Source of the DNA: an uncultured Fretibacterium sp.
GTDB taxonomy: Bacteria; Synergistota; Synergistia; Synergistales; Aminobacteriaceae
Assembly: GCF_938030725.1 (NCBI RefSeq)
Contig: NZ_CALHIQ010000046.1
Coordinates: forward strand, 1 to 7,802
DNA: 7,802 bases
Direction: 5' to 3'
Both the position numbers and the translations under genes were made by a program. The notes beneath the pieces were generated by a model. That model did no database searches and had not been told where the DNA came from. It saw only the letters and a list, made by a program, of their open reading frames with translations. Positions within the stretch are counted from its first letter, which is position 1. Each line of letters begins with the position of its first letter. Positions 1 to 5,285 of the stretch are shown here, one piece after another.

Positions 1-54
1 GAAGCGACCTGCCCCCCATGCCAGGGGGGCGGGGGGGTTTGCCGCCCCTGCAAA

Positions 55-80
55 GTCCTATAATGCCGGCATTATAGGAC
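55..80. repeat. Perfect 26-bp palindrome carrying two head-to-head ATTATAGGAC motifs
   Basis: Positions 55-67 are the exact reverse complement of 68-80, with no central spacer. The outer ten bases of each arm (GTCCTATAAT at 55-64, ATTATAGGAC at 71-80) recur at 646-655 and 1586-1595. Each arm contains TATAAT, the -10 consensus, facing outward from the other arm, but no good -35 lies at the right distance on either side. Candidate roles are a dimeric regulator site, a junction of two abutting transposon ends, or a cruciform/terminator-like element. The palindrome is read directly from the sequence; the role is inference. Confidence 0.85.
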
Positions 81-177
81 AGCCAGGCCGCCATGCCGCG
101 CGGCGGACGTCCTCTTGTGGCCTTTCCAAACCTGCCGCGCGGCCTCCCACGGCGGCGGCGGTTTGCGGGGCGGCACT

Positions 178-195
178 GGAAGGCGGCGGCCTTCC
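178..195. repeat. Short hairpin, 7-bp stem
   Basis: GGAAGGC at 178-184 is complementary to GCCTTCC at 189-195 around a four-base GGCG loop. It is one of a series of stems in this intergenic region. No T-run follows on either strand, so it does not look like an intrinsic terminator. Confidence 0.6.
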
Positions 196-203
196 TCTCC
201 TGC

Positions 204-236
204 GGCGCGTAGCATAAGCCCCTTATGTTATGCGCC
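204..236 (+). repeat. 15-bp hairpin, better paired as plus-strand RNA
   Basis: GGCGCGTAGCATAAG at 204-218 pairs with CTTATGTTATGCGCC at 222-236 around a CCC loop. Thirteen positions are Watson-Crick. The other two (209:231 and 212:228) are G:U wobbles in RNA read from the plus strand, but A:C mismatches in minus-strand RNA. That asymmetry suggests, without proving, that the functional molecule is a plus-strand transcript. No T-run follows, so it is not a classical terminator. Confidence 0.7.
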
Positions 237-278
237 GATCAAAGGGCCGCCGCCAACCTTGTCTTGATACAATAGAAA

Positions 279-309
279 CACCGGGCAGAAAAAGTCATTC
301 CGCCCGGTG
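279..309. repeat. 8-bp hairpin with 15-nt loop
   Basis: CACCGGGC at 279-286 is exactly complementary to GCCCGGTG at 302-309, enclosing a 15-nt A-rich loop (287-301). It lies about 50 bases upstream of the small-ORF promoter. No T-run follows on the plus strand. It could be an operator, part of a structured RNA or a transposon-end relic. Confidence 0.6.
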
Positions 310-356
310 ACTGCAATGCTTTATCTTCAAAAGAAAAACGGCCTTACTCCCGAAGT

Positions 357-393
357 GTGATAGAATGAGTTTGACGAGAACTAAAACTATCAC
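357..393 (+). promoter_or_regulatory. Extended -10-like promoter overlapped by an inverted repeat
   Basis: TGATAGAAT at 358-366 resembles an extended -10 element (TGnTATAAT, with TAGAAT at 361-366). No good -35 is found 16-18 bases upstream, which an extended -10 can tolerate. GTGATAG at 357-363 and CTATCAC at 387-393 are exact 7-bp inverted arms separated by 23 bases. One arm covers the -10 and the other sits just before the ribosome site, a placement that suits a repressor operator or an early hairpin in the leader. The promoter and its regulation are inferred from motif resemblance only. Confidence 0.45.
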
Positions 394-411
394 GCCAGGA
401 GGGGCCGTCGC

Positions 412-663
412 ATGTATTGTATCACAACGGACAGGGAAATGTGGACCTTAAAGAAGCGGGCCGCGCGCGTGATGTCGAGGCGCGTCTTTGACCTGAGCTG
501 TAAACTCGCGGACGCCAAGGGTTCACCTCGTGGCTGTTCTGAAAAGTCTGCGAAAGCAGAGAAACTGCGACGGCGGGCGGAACGCATCGGGTCGTGTGCT
601 CATGCGGTTTCCTCTCGCATCTGCCCAGAATGTAACATAAGATACATTATAGGACATTATTAA
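412..663 (+). CDS. Unrecognised 83-aa basic, cysteine-containing protein
   Basis: This is the only rightward ORF in the window with full expression signals. AGGAGGGG (397-404) lies at good spacing from ATG 412, a promoter-like element is at 358-366 and a strong terminator at 686-711. The product is rich in Lys/Arg (for example residues 14-24 and 45-58) and has six cysteines at 3, 30, 42, 62, 71 and 74. The last two form a CPEC knuckle near the C-terminus that could bind metal. No signal peptide or membrane segment is evident. Codon third positions are GC-rich for about 37 codons and less so afterwards, and the last codons (RYIIGHY) are encoded by the repeated motif at 646-660. I do not recognise a family. 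It may be a small zinc-binding or nucleic-acid-binding protein, a truncated gene whose end is supplied by a repeat, or a chance ORF on a structured RNA. Confidence 0.4.
   Translation: MYCITTDREMWTLKKRAARVMSRRVFDLSCKLADAKGSPRGCSEKSAKAEKLRRRAERIGSCAHAVSSRICPECNIRYIIGHY
646..660. repeat. 15-bp motif ATTATAGGACATTAT, copy at end of small ORF
   Basis: This sequence is the exact reverse complement of 1581-1595, so the pair forms a 15-bp inverted repeat spanning 950 bp that encloses the amidohydrolase gene and its neighbouring terminator. Its first ten bases also match the right arm of the palindrome at 55-80. With one more base, CATTATAGGAC (645-655) pairs with GTCCTATAATG (55-65), giving 11-bp perfect inverted ends on a 601-bp segment. 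Internally, ATTAT is repeated with a 10-bp period. It forms the last codons of the small ORF just before the TAA at 661-663. Confidence 0.8.
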
Positions 664-685
664 AAACGAAAAAGAACCTCTACGG

Positions 686-711
686 GCCTCCCGCTCTTCG
701 GGAGGCTTTTT
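686..711 (+). terminator. Intrinsic terminator for the rightward small ORF
   Basis: GCCTCCC (686-692) pairs with GGGAGGC (700-706), extended to 8 bp by G693:C699, with a CTCTT loop. Five T residues follow immediately at 707-711. The T-run is adjacent to the stem only on the plus strand. In the leftward direction the nearest T-run lies about ten bases beyond the stem, so it may stop amidohydrolase transcription only weakly. It ends two bases before the convergent amidohydrolase stop codon at 714-716. Confidence 0.85.
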
Positions 712-713
712 AG

Positions 714-1562
714 CTACTTCTTCAGGGACTGAAGCAACCTCAGAGCGTTGGACCGGACAAGTCGCTCCCGTTCCGCCTCGGTGAGGCCGGACGCGACAAA
801 GCTCTTCTCATAGCGCTGCGAGCGCAGGATGGGAAAGTCCGTGCCGAACAGGAACTTGTCGAGGACTCCCGCGCTCTGGATCGCCTTCAAAACCGTGCCC
901 TCGTAGAGCCATGGCAGAGCGGCCAGGTCGTACCACGCATTGGACAGGTAAAGCCGCATCTCGGGCATCAGCTCGTAGAGCCACAGCCCCCCTCCAAGGT
1001 GGGCGAAGATCGTCTTCACCTCCGGATGGTGGATGCAGAACGCTGCGGCCTCCCTGGGGCCGACGTTTCCCTTACCCGCGTACCCGTGCCCTACGGGCTC
1101 CGCCGTATGCCACAACACGCACAGGTTCGCCTCGTGCAGGACCCCCGCCAGACGCCATGTCTGTTCCTGGTCGGAGATATCGATGTTCTGCCCCTCAGGG
1201 AACAACTCCCCTACCCCGACTGCGCCGGCTTCCGCACAGCGCAAAATCTCCTCCGAGGCGCCGCGGGCCAGAGGCGGCACGAGGCAAAGGCCGCTCAGCT
1301 TGTCCGGGTGCTGCCGGATGCCACTCAGGACGTAATCGTTGCAGAGCTTGCAGAGCTCCAGGTCCTTGAAGGCAAACCCTCCGATCACAGCGCGCTCGAC
1401 CCCCTCCTCCTCCATGCGCAGGAGCAGATCGTCGATGGTCCCCCACCGGTGAACCTTGTTATGGATCAGACGGTCGAAGTAGGGCTCGTGTTTCGAGATC
1501 GATTCGGCGTCGCGGATGACCTCAGGCGGATAGACGTGTACGTGAAAGTCTACGGTGCGCAC
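714..1562 (-). CDS. Amidohydrolase-family metal-dependent hydrolase/decarboxylase (ACMSD-like TIM barrel)
   Basis: The 282-aa product has the layout of the amidohydrolase-2 group (PF04909-type), which contains metal-dependent hydrolases and decarboxylases. Visible metal/active-site candidates are H7 and H9 in FHVHV, E119 in GVGELFP, H152 in WHTAEP, H188 in FAHLGGG and D242 in GTDFP. These are the expected first-strand HxH, central His residues and late Asp. There is no signal peptide, so it is probably cytosolic. The substrate cannot be read from the sequence. The start is GTG 1562, with AAGGAG (1576-1571) eight bases upstream. It follows recX by 43 bp in the same direction but shows no functional link to recombination, so it could be read through from recX or have its own promoter in the gap. 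It is bracketed by the 15-bp inverted motif at 646-660 and 1581-1595. Confidence 0.88.
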   Translation of the reverse strand: MRTVDFHVHVYPPEVIRDAESISKHEPYFDRLIHNKVHRWGTIDDLLLRMEEEGVERAVIGGFAFKDLELCKLCNDYVLSGIRQHPDKLSGLCLVPPLARGASEEILRCAEAGAVGVGELFPEGQNIDISDQEQTWRLAGVLHEANLCVLWHTAEPVGHGYAGKGNVGPREAAAFCIHHPEVKTIFAHLGGGLWLYELMPEMRLYLSNAWYDLAALPWLYEGTVLKAIQSAGVLDKFLFGTDFPILRSQRYEKSFVASGLTEAERERLVRSNALRLLQSLKK

Positions 1563-1580
1563 TTCTTATTCTCCTTGCCC

Positions 1581-1595
1581 ATAATGTCCTATAAT
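1581..1595. repeat. 15-bp motif ATAATGTCCTATAAT, copy upstream of amidohydrolase gene
   Basis: This is the exact reverse complement of 646-660. It lies in the 43-bp gap between recX and the amidohydrolase gene, five bases upstream of the latter's AAGGAG ribosome site. That is where an operator would be placed for leftward transcription. Read on the minus strand the gap is AT-rich, with -10-like hexamers (TAAAAT, TATTAT), but I see no convincing -35. It also contains TATAAT at 1590-1595 facing right, toward recX antisense. Regulatory site and mobile-element end both remain possible. Confidence 0.8.
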
Positions 1596-1605
1596 ATTTT
1601 AACGA

Positions 1606-2052
1606 TCACCAAGGGATATCTTTTTCGCCTCTTGAAAGGGCGCCTACCGTGGCAGAGCTGAACCCCCTGCGGTACAACCGCGCCAAGACCTTTCGCTGCT
1701 CCAGCCCGCCTCTCGTCCACGAGTCGAGAAGTGCCTTGGCGCGGGCCAGCTCGTCGATGTCCGCGAGCGTCGCTTCAACGTCCTCCGCGGAAACGCCGCG
1801 ACGGCGAAGCTCAAGGGCGATGCGGTTCTTCCCCCACGAGTCGTGTCCCTCCGCGAAGAGCCGCGCGTACAAGGCGTCGTCCAAAAGCGCCGCGTCCAGG
1901 GCTTCCTTCACGAGCGCCTCTGCCGCATCCTCGTCCAGTCCCTTCCGCCTCAGCCGATCCCGCGCGCCGGCCACGGTGCTGGGATGTTTCAGCAGGAAAC
2001 TGAGGAAGCGTTCCCGCTCTTGGTTCATGGACAAGCTTCCTCCCGCCTTCAT
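1606..2052 (-). CDS. recX: RecX, regulator of RecA
   Basis: RecX proteins bind RecA filaments and modulate, usually inhibit, recombination and strand exchange. The protein is made of three helical repeats, as in the family. In numbering from ATG 2028 these are about residues 5-50 (RFLSFLLKHPST, RLRRKGL), 52-95 (YARLFAEGHDSWGKNRIALELRR RGV) and 95-135 (ALLDSWTRG, RKVLARLYRRGF). RLRRKG, ELRRRG and RLYRRG mark the end of each helical unit. At 140-150 aa it is slightly shorter than E. coli RecX (166 aa) but complete. Starts are ambiguous. ATG 2058, 2052 and 2028 are all in frame. AGGAGG at 2068-2063 is too near 2058 and about ten bases from 2052, while GGAGG at 2043-2039 is ten bases from 2028. 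The reading frame open further upstream lies inside recG and is not used. It follows recG closely, suggesting co-transcription. Confidence 0.85.
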   Translation of the reverse strand: MKAGGSLSMNQERERFLSFLLKHPSTVAGARDRLRRKGLDEDAAEALVKEALDAALLDDALYARLFAEGHDSWGKNRIALELRRRGVSAEDVEATLADIDELARAKALLDSWTRGGLEQRKVLARLYRRGFSSATVGALSRGEKDIPW

Positions 2053-2078
2053 CCTCATACCCCCTCCTTTGGGATGTC

Positions 2079-4157
2079 CTACGCCGTTCCGGCCAAATCC
2101 AAACTCTCGCCCAGCCGCCTCCGCAATTCGCTGCGAAGCAGGGGCTCCCCCGTCAGCGTTGGGTCCTCGGCCAGAAGCTGGCGGGATTCCAGCCTGGCCA
2201 GCTCCAGGAGCTTCTGGTCCTTCAAGAGGTTTGCCACGCGAAAGTCCGTGACGCCGTGCTGGTGCACACCGCACACCTCGCCCGGCCCCCTCTGTTGCAG
2301 GTCCGCCTCCGCAACGGCAAAGCCGTCCGACGTGGAAACCATGGTTTCAATGCGTTCTCGTCCCTCCGGTGTCGTCGCTTCCCCTTCGAGGAGGACGCAC
2401 AGGCCCTTCGCCGTCCCCCGCCCGATGCGGCCCCGCAGTTGGTGAAGCTGAGCCAGCCCAAACTGCCCGGCGTCCGAGATCACCATCATTGAGGCTTCGG
2501 GGATGTCCAGCCCCACCTCGATGATGACGGTCGCCACCAGGAGGTCGAGCCTTTGTTGGGCGAAGTCCTGCATAACCGACGTCTTTTCCTCAATGGGCAG
2601 CCGCCCGTGCAGCACGCCGATGCGCGCATCGGGGAGGGCGCGCGCGAGGCGCTGATGGCGGGACGCCACGCTGTCGAGGCCCTGCCTCCCCTCCTCCTCG
2701 TCGATCAACGGACACACCCAGTAGACCTGTTGCCCTGCCTGAATTCGACCTTCGATGAGCTTGAGGAGGCTCGCTTCATCCGTTGACTTCATGTGCAGGG
2801 TCTGCACGGGCTGACGTCCCGGAGGCAGTTCATCCAGGGTGGAAACGGCAAGGTCACCATAGACGGAGAGGACCAGAGTCCGCGGAATGGGCGTGGCGGT
2901 CATCACCAGGACGTGAGGCGAAACGCCCTTGGCGATCAGGGCATTCTTCTGCCGCACGCCAAAGCGGTGCTGCTCGTCAACCACGGTCAAGCCCAGCTTC
3001 AGGAAGTTCACCTCGTCCGTAAAGACGGCGTGGGTCCCGATCAGGAGCTGAACCTCCCCCGTTTCAAGCGCCTGGAGCAGGGCACGGCGTTCCTGAGCGC
3101 GCAGGGTTCCCGTCAGGAGGGCTGTTCGGACGCCCAAAGGCTTCAGCATCCTTCCGATCCGGATGTAGTGCTGCTGCGCCAGCACCTCGGTTGGAGCCAT
3201 CAGGACGGCCTGTGCGCCCGAATCCGCGGCCGCCAGGACCGCAGCCACCGCGACCAGCGTCTTTCCAGAGCCCACGTCCCCCTGAAGGAGGCGATTCATG
3301 GGGACCGGGCTTCCCATGTCACGGAATATCTCGCCGATCACCCGTCGTTGAGCAGGGGTCAACGGAAAGGGAAGGGAGCGTTCAAACGTGCGGAACCTCT
3401 GCCCGGGGGCGAGGCTCAAAGAGCGCTCCGGAAGCGCTGCGTCTGCTGCGTGCCGCATCGCGAGGCCCGTCTGCAGGAGAAAGAGCTCGTCAAAGGCTAG
3501 ACGGTTGCGCGCCCTCAGCCAGCTCTCCGGGGCCGACGGGTGGTGCAGCTCTCGGAGGGCAGCTACCAGGCCCTTCATCCCGTGGCGCTCGCGAATCCTC
3601 TGGGGCAGAAAGTCGTCAAGGCCGCTGCCGTACTCCTCAAGGGCCGTATCCACCAGGCGGCGCAGGCGCTTTTGCGTTAGAAAGGCGGCGGTAGGATAGA
3701 TGGGGACGATGTGCCCCACCAGCTCAGGGGGCTGCCCTGCCTCAAGCACCTCAAACTCCGGATTGGTGAGCTGCACGCCGTTGTAGTACTCCACCCTTCC
3801 ATAAAGGGCCAATCGCATTCCCGGCCTGAGAGTTCTTGTGGCGTGAGGGTTGAACCAGACGGCCCGAATTGAGGCGGAGCCGTCGTCCAGGACTGCGGAG
3901 GCAGGGCCCCCGAAACGACTGGCGGAGGACGACACGGCGCGGACCTCTGCGAGCGCGGAAGCCGTCGTGCCGATGCGAAGTTCACGGAGCGGCACGAGGT
4001 CCCTTCGGTCCTCGTAGCGCCGTGGAAAGAAATAGAGGATGTCCTCGACGGTGTAAACGCCAAACTGGGCAAGCAGCTCCGCAACCCTTGCCCCCACCCC
4101 CTTGAGGTAGCGAATGGGGGACGTCAGCCCCCCAGGGGAACCTCGTACCGCGCTCAT
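2079..4157 (-). CDS. recG: ATP-dependent DNA helicase RecG
   Basis: RecG remodels stalled replication forks and branch-migrates Holliday junctions. The 692-aa product has the full family layout: an N-terminal wedge/OB region (about 15-150, starting at IRYLKGVG) that grips branched DNA, then an SF2 helicase core. Walker A is GDVGSGKT (293-300), followed by PTEVLAQQH (322-330), the DEQH box DEQHRFG (394-400), TATPIPRTL (420-428), motif V around IIEVGLDIPEA (545-555) and motif VI QLRGRIGRG (573-581). The C-terminal QQRGPGEVCG (621-630) corresponds to the family's RGPGE segment. No key residue looks lost. I chose ATG 4157 because AGGTGA sits five bases upstream and the length matches the family. 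The 36 extra codons open upstream run through a hairpin and T-run and do not resemble RecG. It lies downstream of the divIVA terminator and just upstream of recX. Confidence 0.97.
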   Translation of the reverse strand: MSAVRGSPGGLTSPIRYLKGVGARVAELLAQFGVYTVEDILYFFPRRYEDRRDLVPLRELRIGTTASALAEVRAVSSSASRFGGPASAVLDDGSASIRAVWFNPHATRTLRPGMRLALYGRVEYYNGVQLTNPEFEVLEAGQPPELVGHIVPIYPTAAFLTQKRLRRLVDTALEEYGSGLDDFLPQRIRERHGMKGLVAALRELHHPSAPESWLRARNRLAFDELFLLQTGLAMRHAADAALPERSLSLAPGQRFRTFERSLPFPLTPAQRRVIGEIFRDMGSPVPMNRLLQGDVGSGKTLVAVAAVLAAADSGAQAVLMAPTEVLAQQHYIRIGRMLKPLGVRTALLTGTLRAQERRALLQALETGEVQLLIGTHAVFTDEVNFLKLGLTVVDEQHRFGVRQKNALIAKGVSPHVLVMTATPIPRTLVLSVYGDLAVSTLDELPPGRQPVQTLHMKSTDEASLLKLIEGRIQAGQQVYWVCPLIDEEEGRQGLDSVASRHQRLARALPDARIGVLHGRLPIEEKTSVMQDFAQQRLDLLVATVIIEVGLDIPEASMMVISDAGQFGLAQLHQLRGRIGRGTAKGLCVLLEGEATTPEGRERIETMVSTSDGFAVAEADLQQRGPGEVCGVHQHGVTDFRVANLLKDQKLLELARLESRQLLAEDPTLTGEPLLRSELRRRLGESLDLAGTA

Positions 4158-4211
4158 GAGCGTCACCTGCCCCCCTCTGTGCTTGTGTGCTTGCGGAACT
4201 GCACGCCCCTC

Positions 4212-4263
4212 AAAAAAGGCTGGCCCCTGGAGCCGGGATCGCTGGTGTCCGTCCGCAGGGGCC
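4212..4263 (-). terminator. Hairpin plus T-run in the recG leader; terminator or attenuator candidate
   Basis: On the minus strand, GGCCCCTG (4263-4256) pairs with CAGGGGCC (4229-4222) around a 26-nt loop. Four bases later comes a run of six T (4217-4212). A shorter alternative stem, GGCT/AGCC, lies directly against the T-run. It sits after the main divIVA terminator and 54 bases before the recG start. It may be a second tandem terminator or, if a promoter lies between the two, a structure affecting recG expression. The long loop and four-base offset make it weaker than a classical terminator. Confidence 0.4.
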
Positions 4264-4271
4264 ATTCGCCG

Positions 4272-4293
4272 AAAAAAGGGCCTTATTCCCTTT
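4272..4293 (-). terminator. Intrinsic terminator after divIVA
   Basis: On the minus strand AAAGGG (4293-4288) pairs with CCCTTT (4280-4275) around a seven-base loop, and the T-run continues to 4272 (six T in all). It begins 20 bases after the divIVA stop codon. The stem is short and half A:T, so read-through to recG is possible. Confidence 0.6.
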
Positions 4294-4313
4294 CTATAGA
4301 TGGGGAATTGGGA

Positions 4314-5285
4314 TCAAAACTCCCCCTTCTCGGAGTCGTCGGACTTCCCCTCCAGGAAGTTTCTGCGGAAGTGGTCGAGCAACCGGGACGAGGAAGCGTC
4401 CTGACGCCCCGACTCAGCGGGAGGCTCCGCTTCGGTTTTATCGGAGGCCTTCTCCTCCTCGTTCATCATCTCCACTTCAAATTCCTGCTGGGCCTTGTCG
4501 ATCGTCTTACCGAAATCGAGGAGGAGGGCCACGGTATCTTTGAGGAACTGCTGTTTCCTCAGGTTTAGGAAGCGCAGACGGTTGTTGTAGTTCTCCACCT
4601 CTTTTGAGGCTTCCTCCAGAAGGCGCTTTGCCTCGGAGCGGGCTGAGGCCAGGGTCTGTTCGATCTGCTCCGAGGCCTCCTTCTTTCGATGGGAGAGGTC
4701 CTGTTCCAAATCAGCCCAACGCCTCTCGGTTTCAAGGCGCATGTCCTGAGCCTCCTGCAGGATGCCGGCTGCGGAAGCCTTCGCCTTCGCGATGATCTCA
4801 GCAGCCGCCTTTTCCGCCTCGTCCAGCTGCATGTGGCTCTGGGAGTCGATTTCCCTGGATTTGGCGTTCGCCTCCGCGACGATCTCGGCGGCCGTCTTTT
4901 CCGCGTTCGAGATCGTCGTATCCGCCTGCGAGGTGATCTCCTCGACCTTGGAGTTGGCTTCCGAGAGGCACTTCTCCGCCTCAACCCGTGCGTCCGCCAG
5001 TATCTGCTCCGTCTGAGCGCGAGCCTCCTCCTCCATCTCCTTAGCGCCCTTGCGCGCTTGAATGAGGGCGTCCTTGATCATGTCCGTCATGGACTCCTGC
5101 TTTTTGACGTACTCCTCAAGCTCACGTATCCGGGTTTCGCGCTCGTTCAGACGCATCGCGTAGGTTTCAAAGTCGTCCGCGACCTGGTTCAGGAAGTCCT
5201 CGACCTCCTGTACCGCATACCCTCCGAAGGAAACCTTCTTAAAGGCCTTGACCTCAACGTCCTTGGCGGTCAAAAGTTCCATCAT
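4314..5285 (-). CDS. divIVA: DivIVA-domain coiled-coil protein
   Basis: DivIVA proteins sense membrane curvature at poles and septa and scaffold division or cell-wall machinery at the cytoplasmic face. The N-terminal domain is recognisable at residues 1-43: LTAKDVEVKAFKKVSFGGYAVQEVEDFLNQV, with the FGGY turn and the EVEDFLNQV helix. F15 and F20 are candidate membrane-inserting aromatics. A long coiled coil runs from about 44 to 250, Ala/Glu/Lys-rich with AEKTAAEIVAEA-like units repeated (128-139, 157-168). An acidic, probably disordered tail (271-300) and a short basic-hydrophobic C-terminal helix (301-313) follow. At 323 aa it is about twice B. subtilis DivIVA (164 aa). The start is ATG 5285: AGGAGG lies nine bases upstream and the next codon is a second ATG. 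It overlaps sepF by 32 bp, implying translational coupling. A terminator follows at 4272-4293. Confidence 0.93.
   Translation of the reverse strand: MMELLTAKDVEVKAFKKVSFGGYAVQEVEDFLNQVADDFETYAMRLNERETRIRELEEYVKKQESMTDMIKDALIQARKGAKEMEEEARAQTEQILADARVEAEKCLSEANSKVEEITSQADTTISNAEKTAAEIVAEANAKSREIDSQSHMQLDEAEKAAAEIIAKAKASAAGILQEAQDMRLETERRWADLEQDLSHRKKEASEQIEQTLASARSEAKRLLEEASKEVENYNNRLRFLNLRKQQFLKDTVALLLDFGKTIDKAQQEFEVEMMNEEEKASDKTEAEPPAESGRQDASSSRLLDHFRRNFLEGKSDDSEKGEF

Larger units (their letters stand above)
1..357. other. Gene-free, hairpin-rich intergenic region
   Basis: No ORF with a plausible start, ribosome site and family resemblance is visible here. The stretch is packed with inverted repeats. 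GCCCCCC at 11-17 pairs with GGGGGGC at 24-30, and this competes with GGGGCGG 26-32 pairing with CCGCCCC 42-48. There is a perfect 26-bp palindrome at 55-80. The self-complementary decamer GCCGCGCGGC occurs at both 95-104 and 134-143. Further stems lie at 178-195, 204-236 and 279-309. Composition is very GC-rich up to about 260 and more AT-rich after that. Such density suggests a remnant mobile element, a REP/MITE-like repeat cluster or a structured RNA leader. Which one cannot be told from one copy. Confidence 0.6.

Noticed and set aside
24..37. G-quadruplex in the G-rich tract
   Set aside because: The tract is two G-runs split by one C, too short for four separate G-triplets with loops. The G-runs are better explained by the overlapping hairpins.
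390..587. Leftward 65-aa ORF opposite the small 412-663 ORF
   Set aside because: No ribosome site and no promoter. The opposite strand has a full set of expression signals, so the rightward ORF is preferred.
55..655. Naming the 601-bp segment as a specific IS family member
   Set aside because: There are inverted ends but no transposase domain, no defined target duplication and no second copy in view. A family name would be a guess.
357..713. Known housekeeping RNA (tmRNA, RNase P RNA, SRP RNA, 6S RNA) in the rightward unit
   Set aside because: I looked for the conserved cores and tRNA-like ends of these RNAs and did not find them.
1649..2251. Rightward 200-aa ORF across recX and the end of recG
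   Set aside because: It is antisense to recX/recG, has low-complexity Ser/Arg/Pro composition and no family resemblance. It is a GC-rich shadow frame.
2059..2274. Longer RecX reading frame overlapping recG
   Set aside because: The extension lies inside the recG 3' coding region and is Pro/Gly/Arg-rich without RecX similarity. Starts at 2058-2028 have ribosome sites.
2793..3500. Rightward 235-aa ORF inside recG
   Set aside because: It is antisense to conserved helicase motifs, with no ribosome site or recognisable domain.
4158..4265. Longer RecG start giving 36 extra residues
   Set aside because: The extra stretch runs through a hairpin and T-run, does not look like RecG, and ATG 4157 has a better ribosome site and the expected length.
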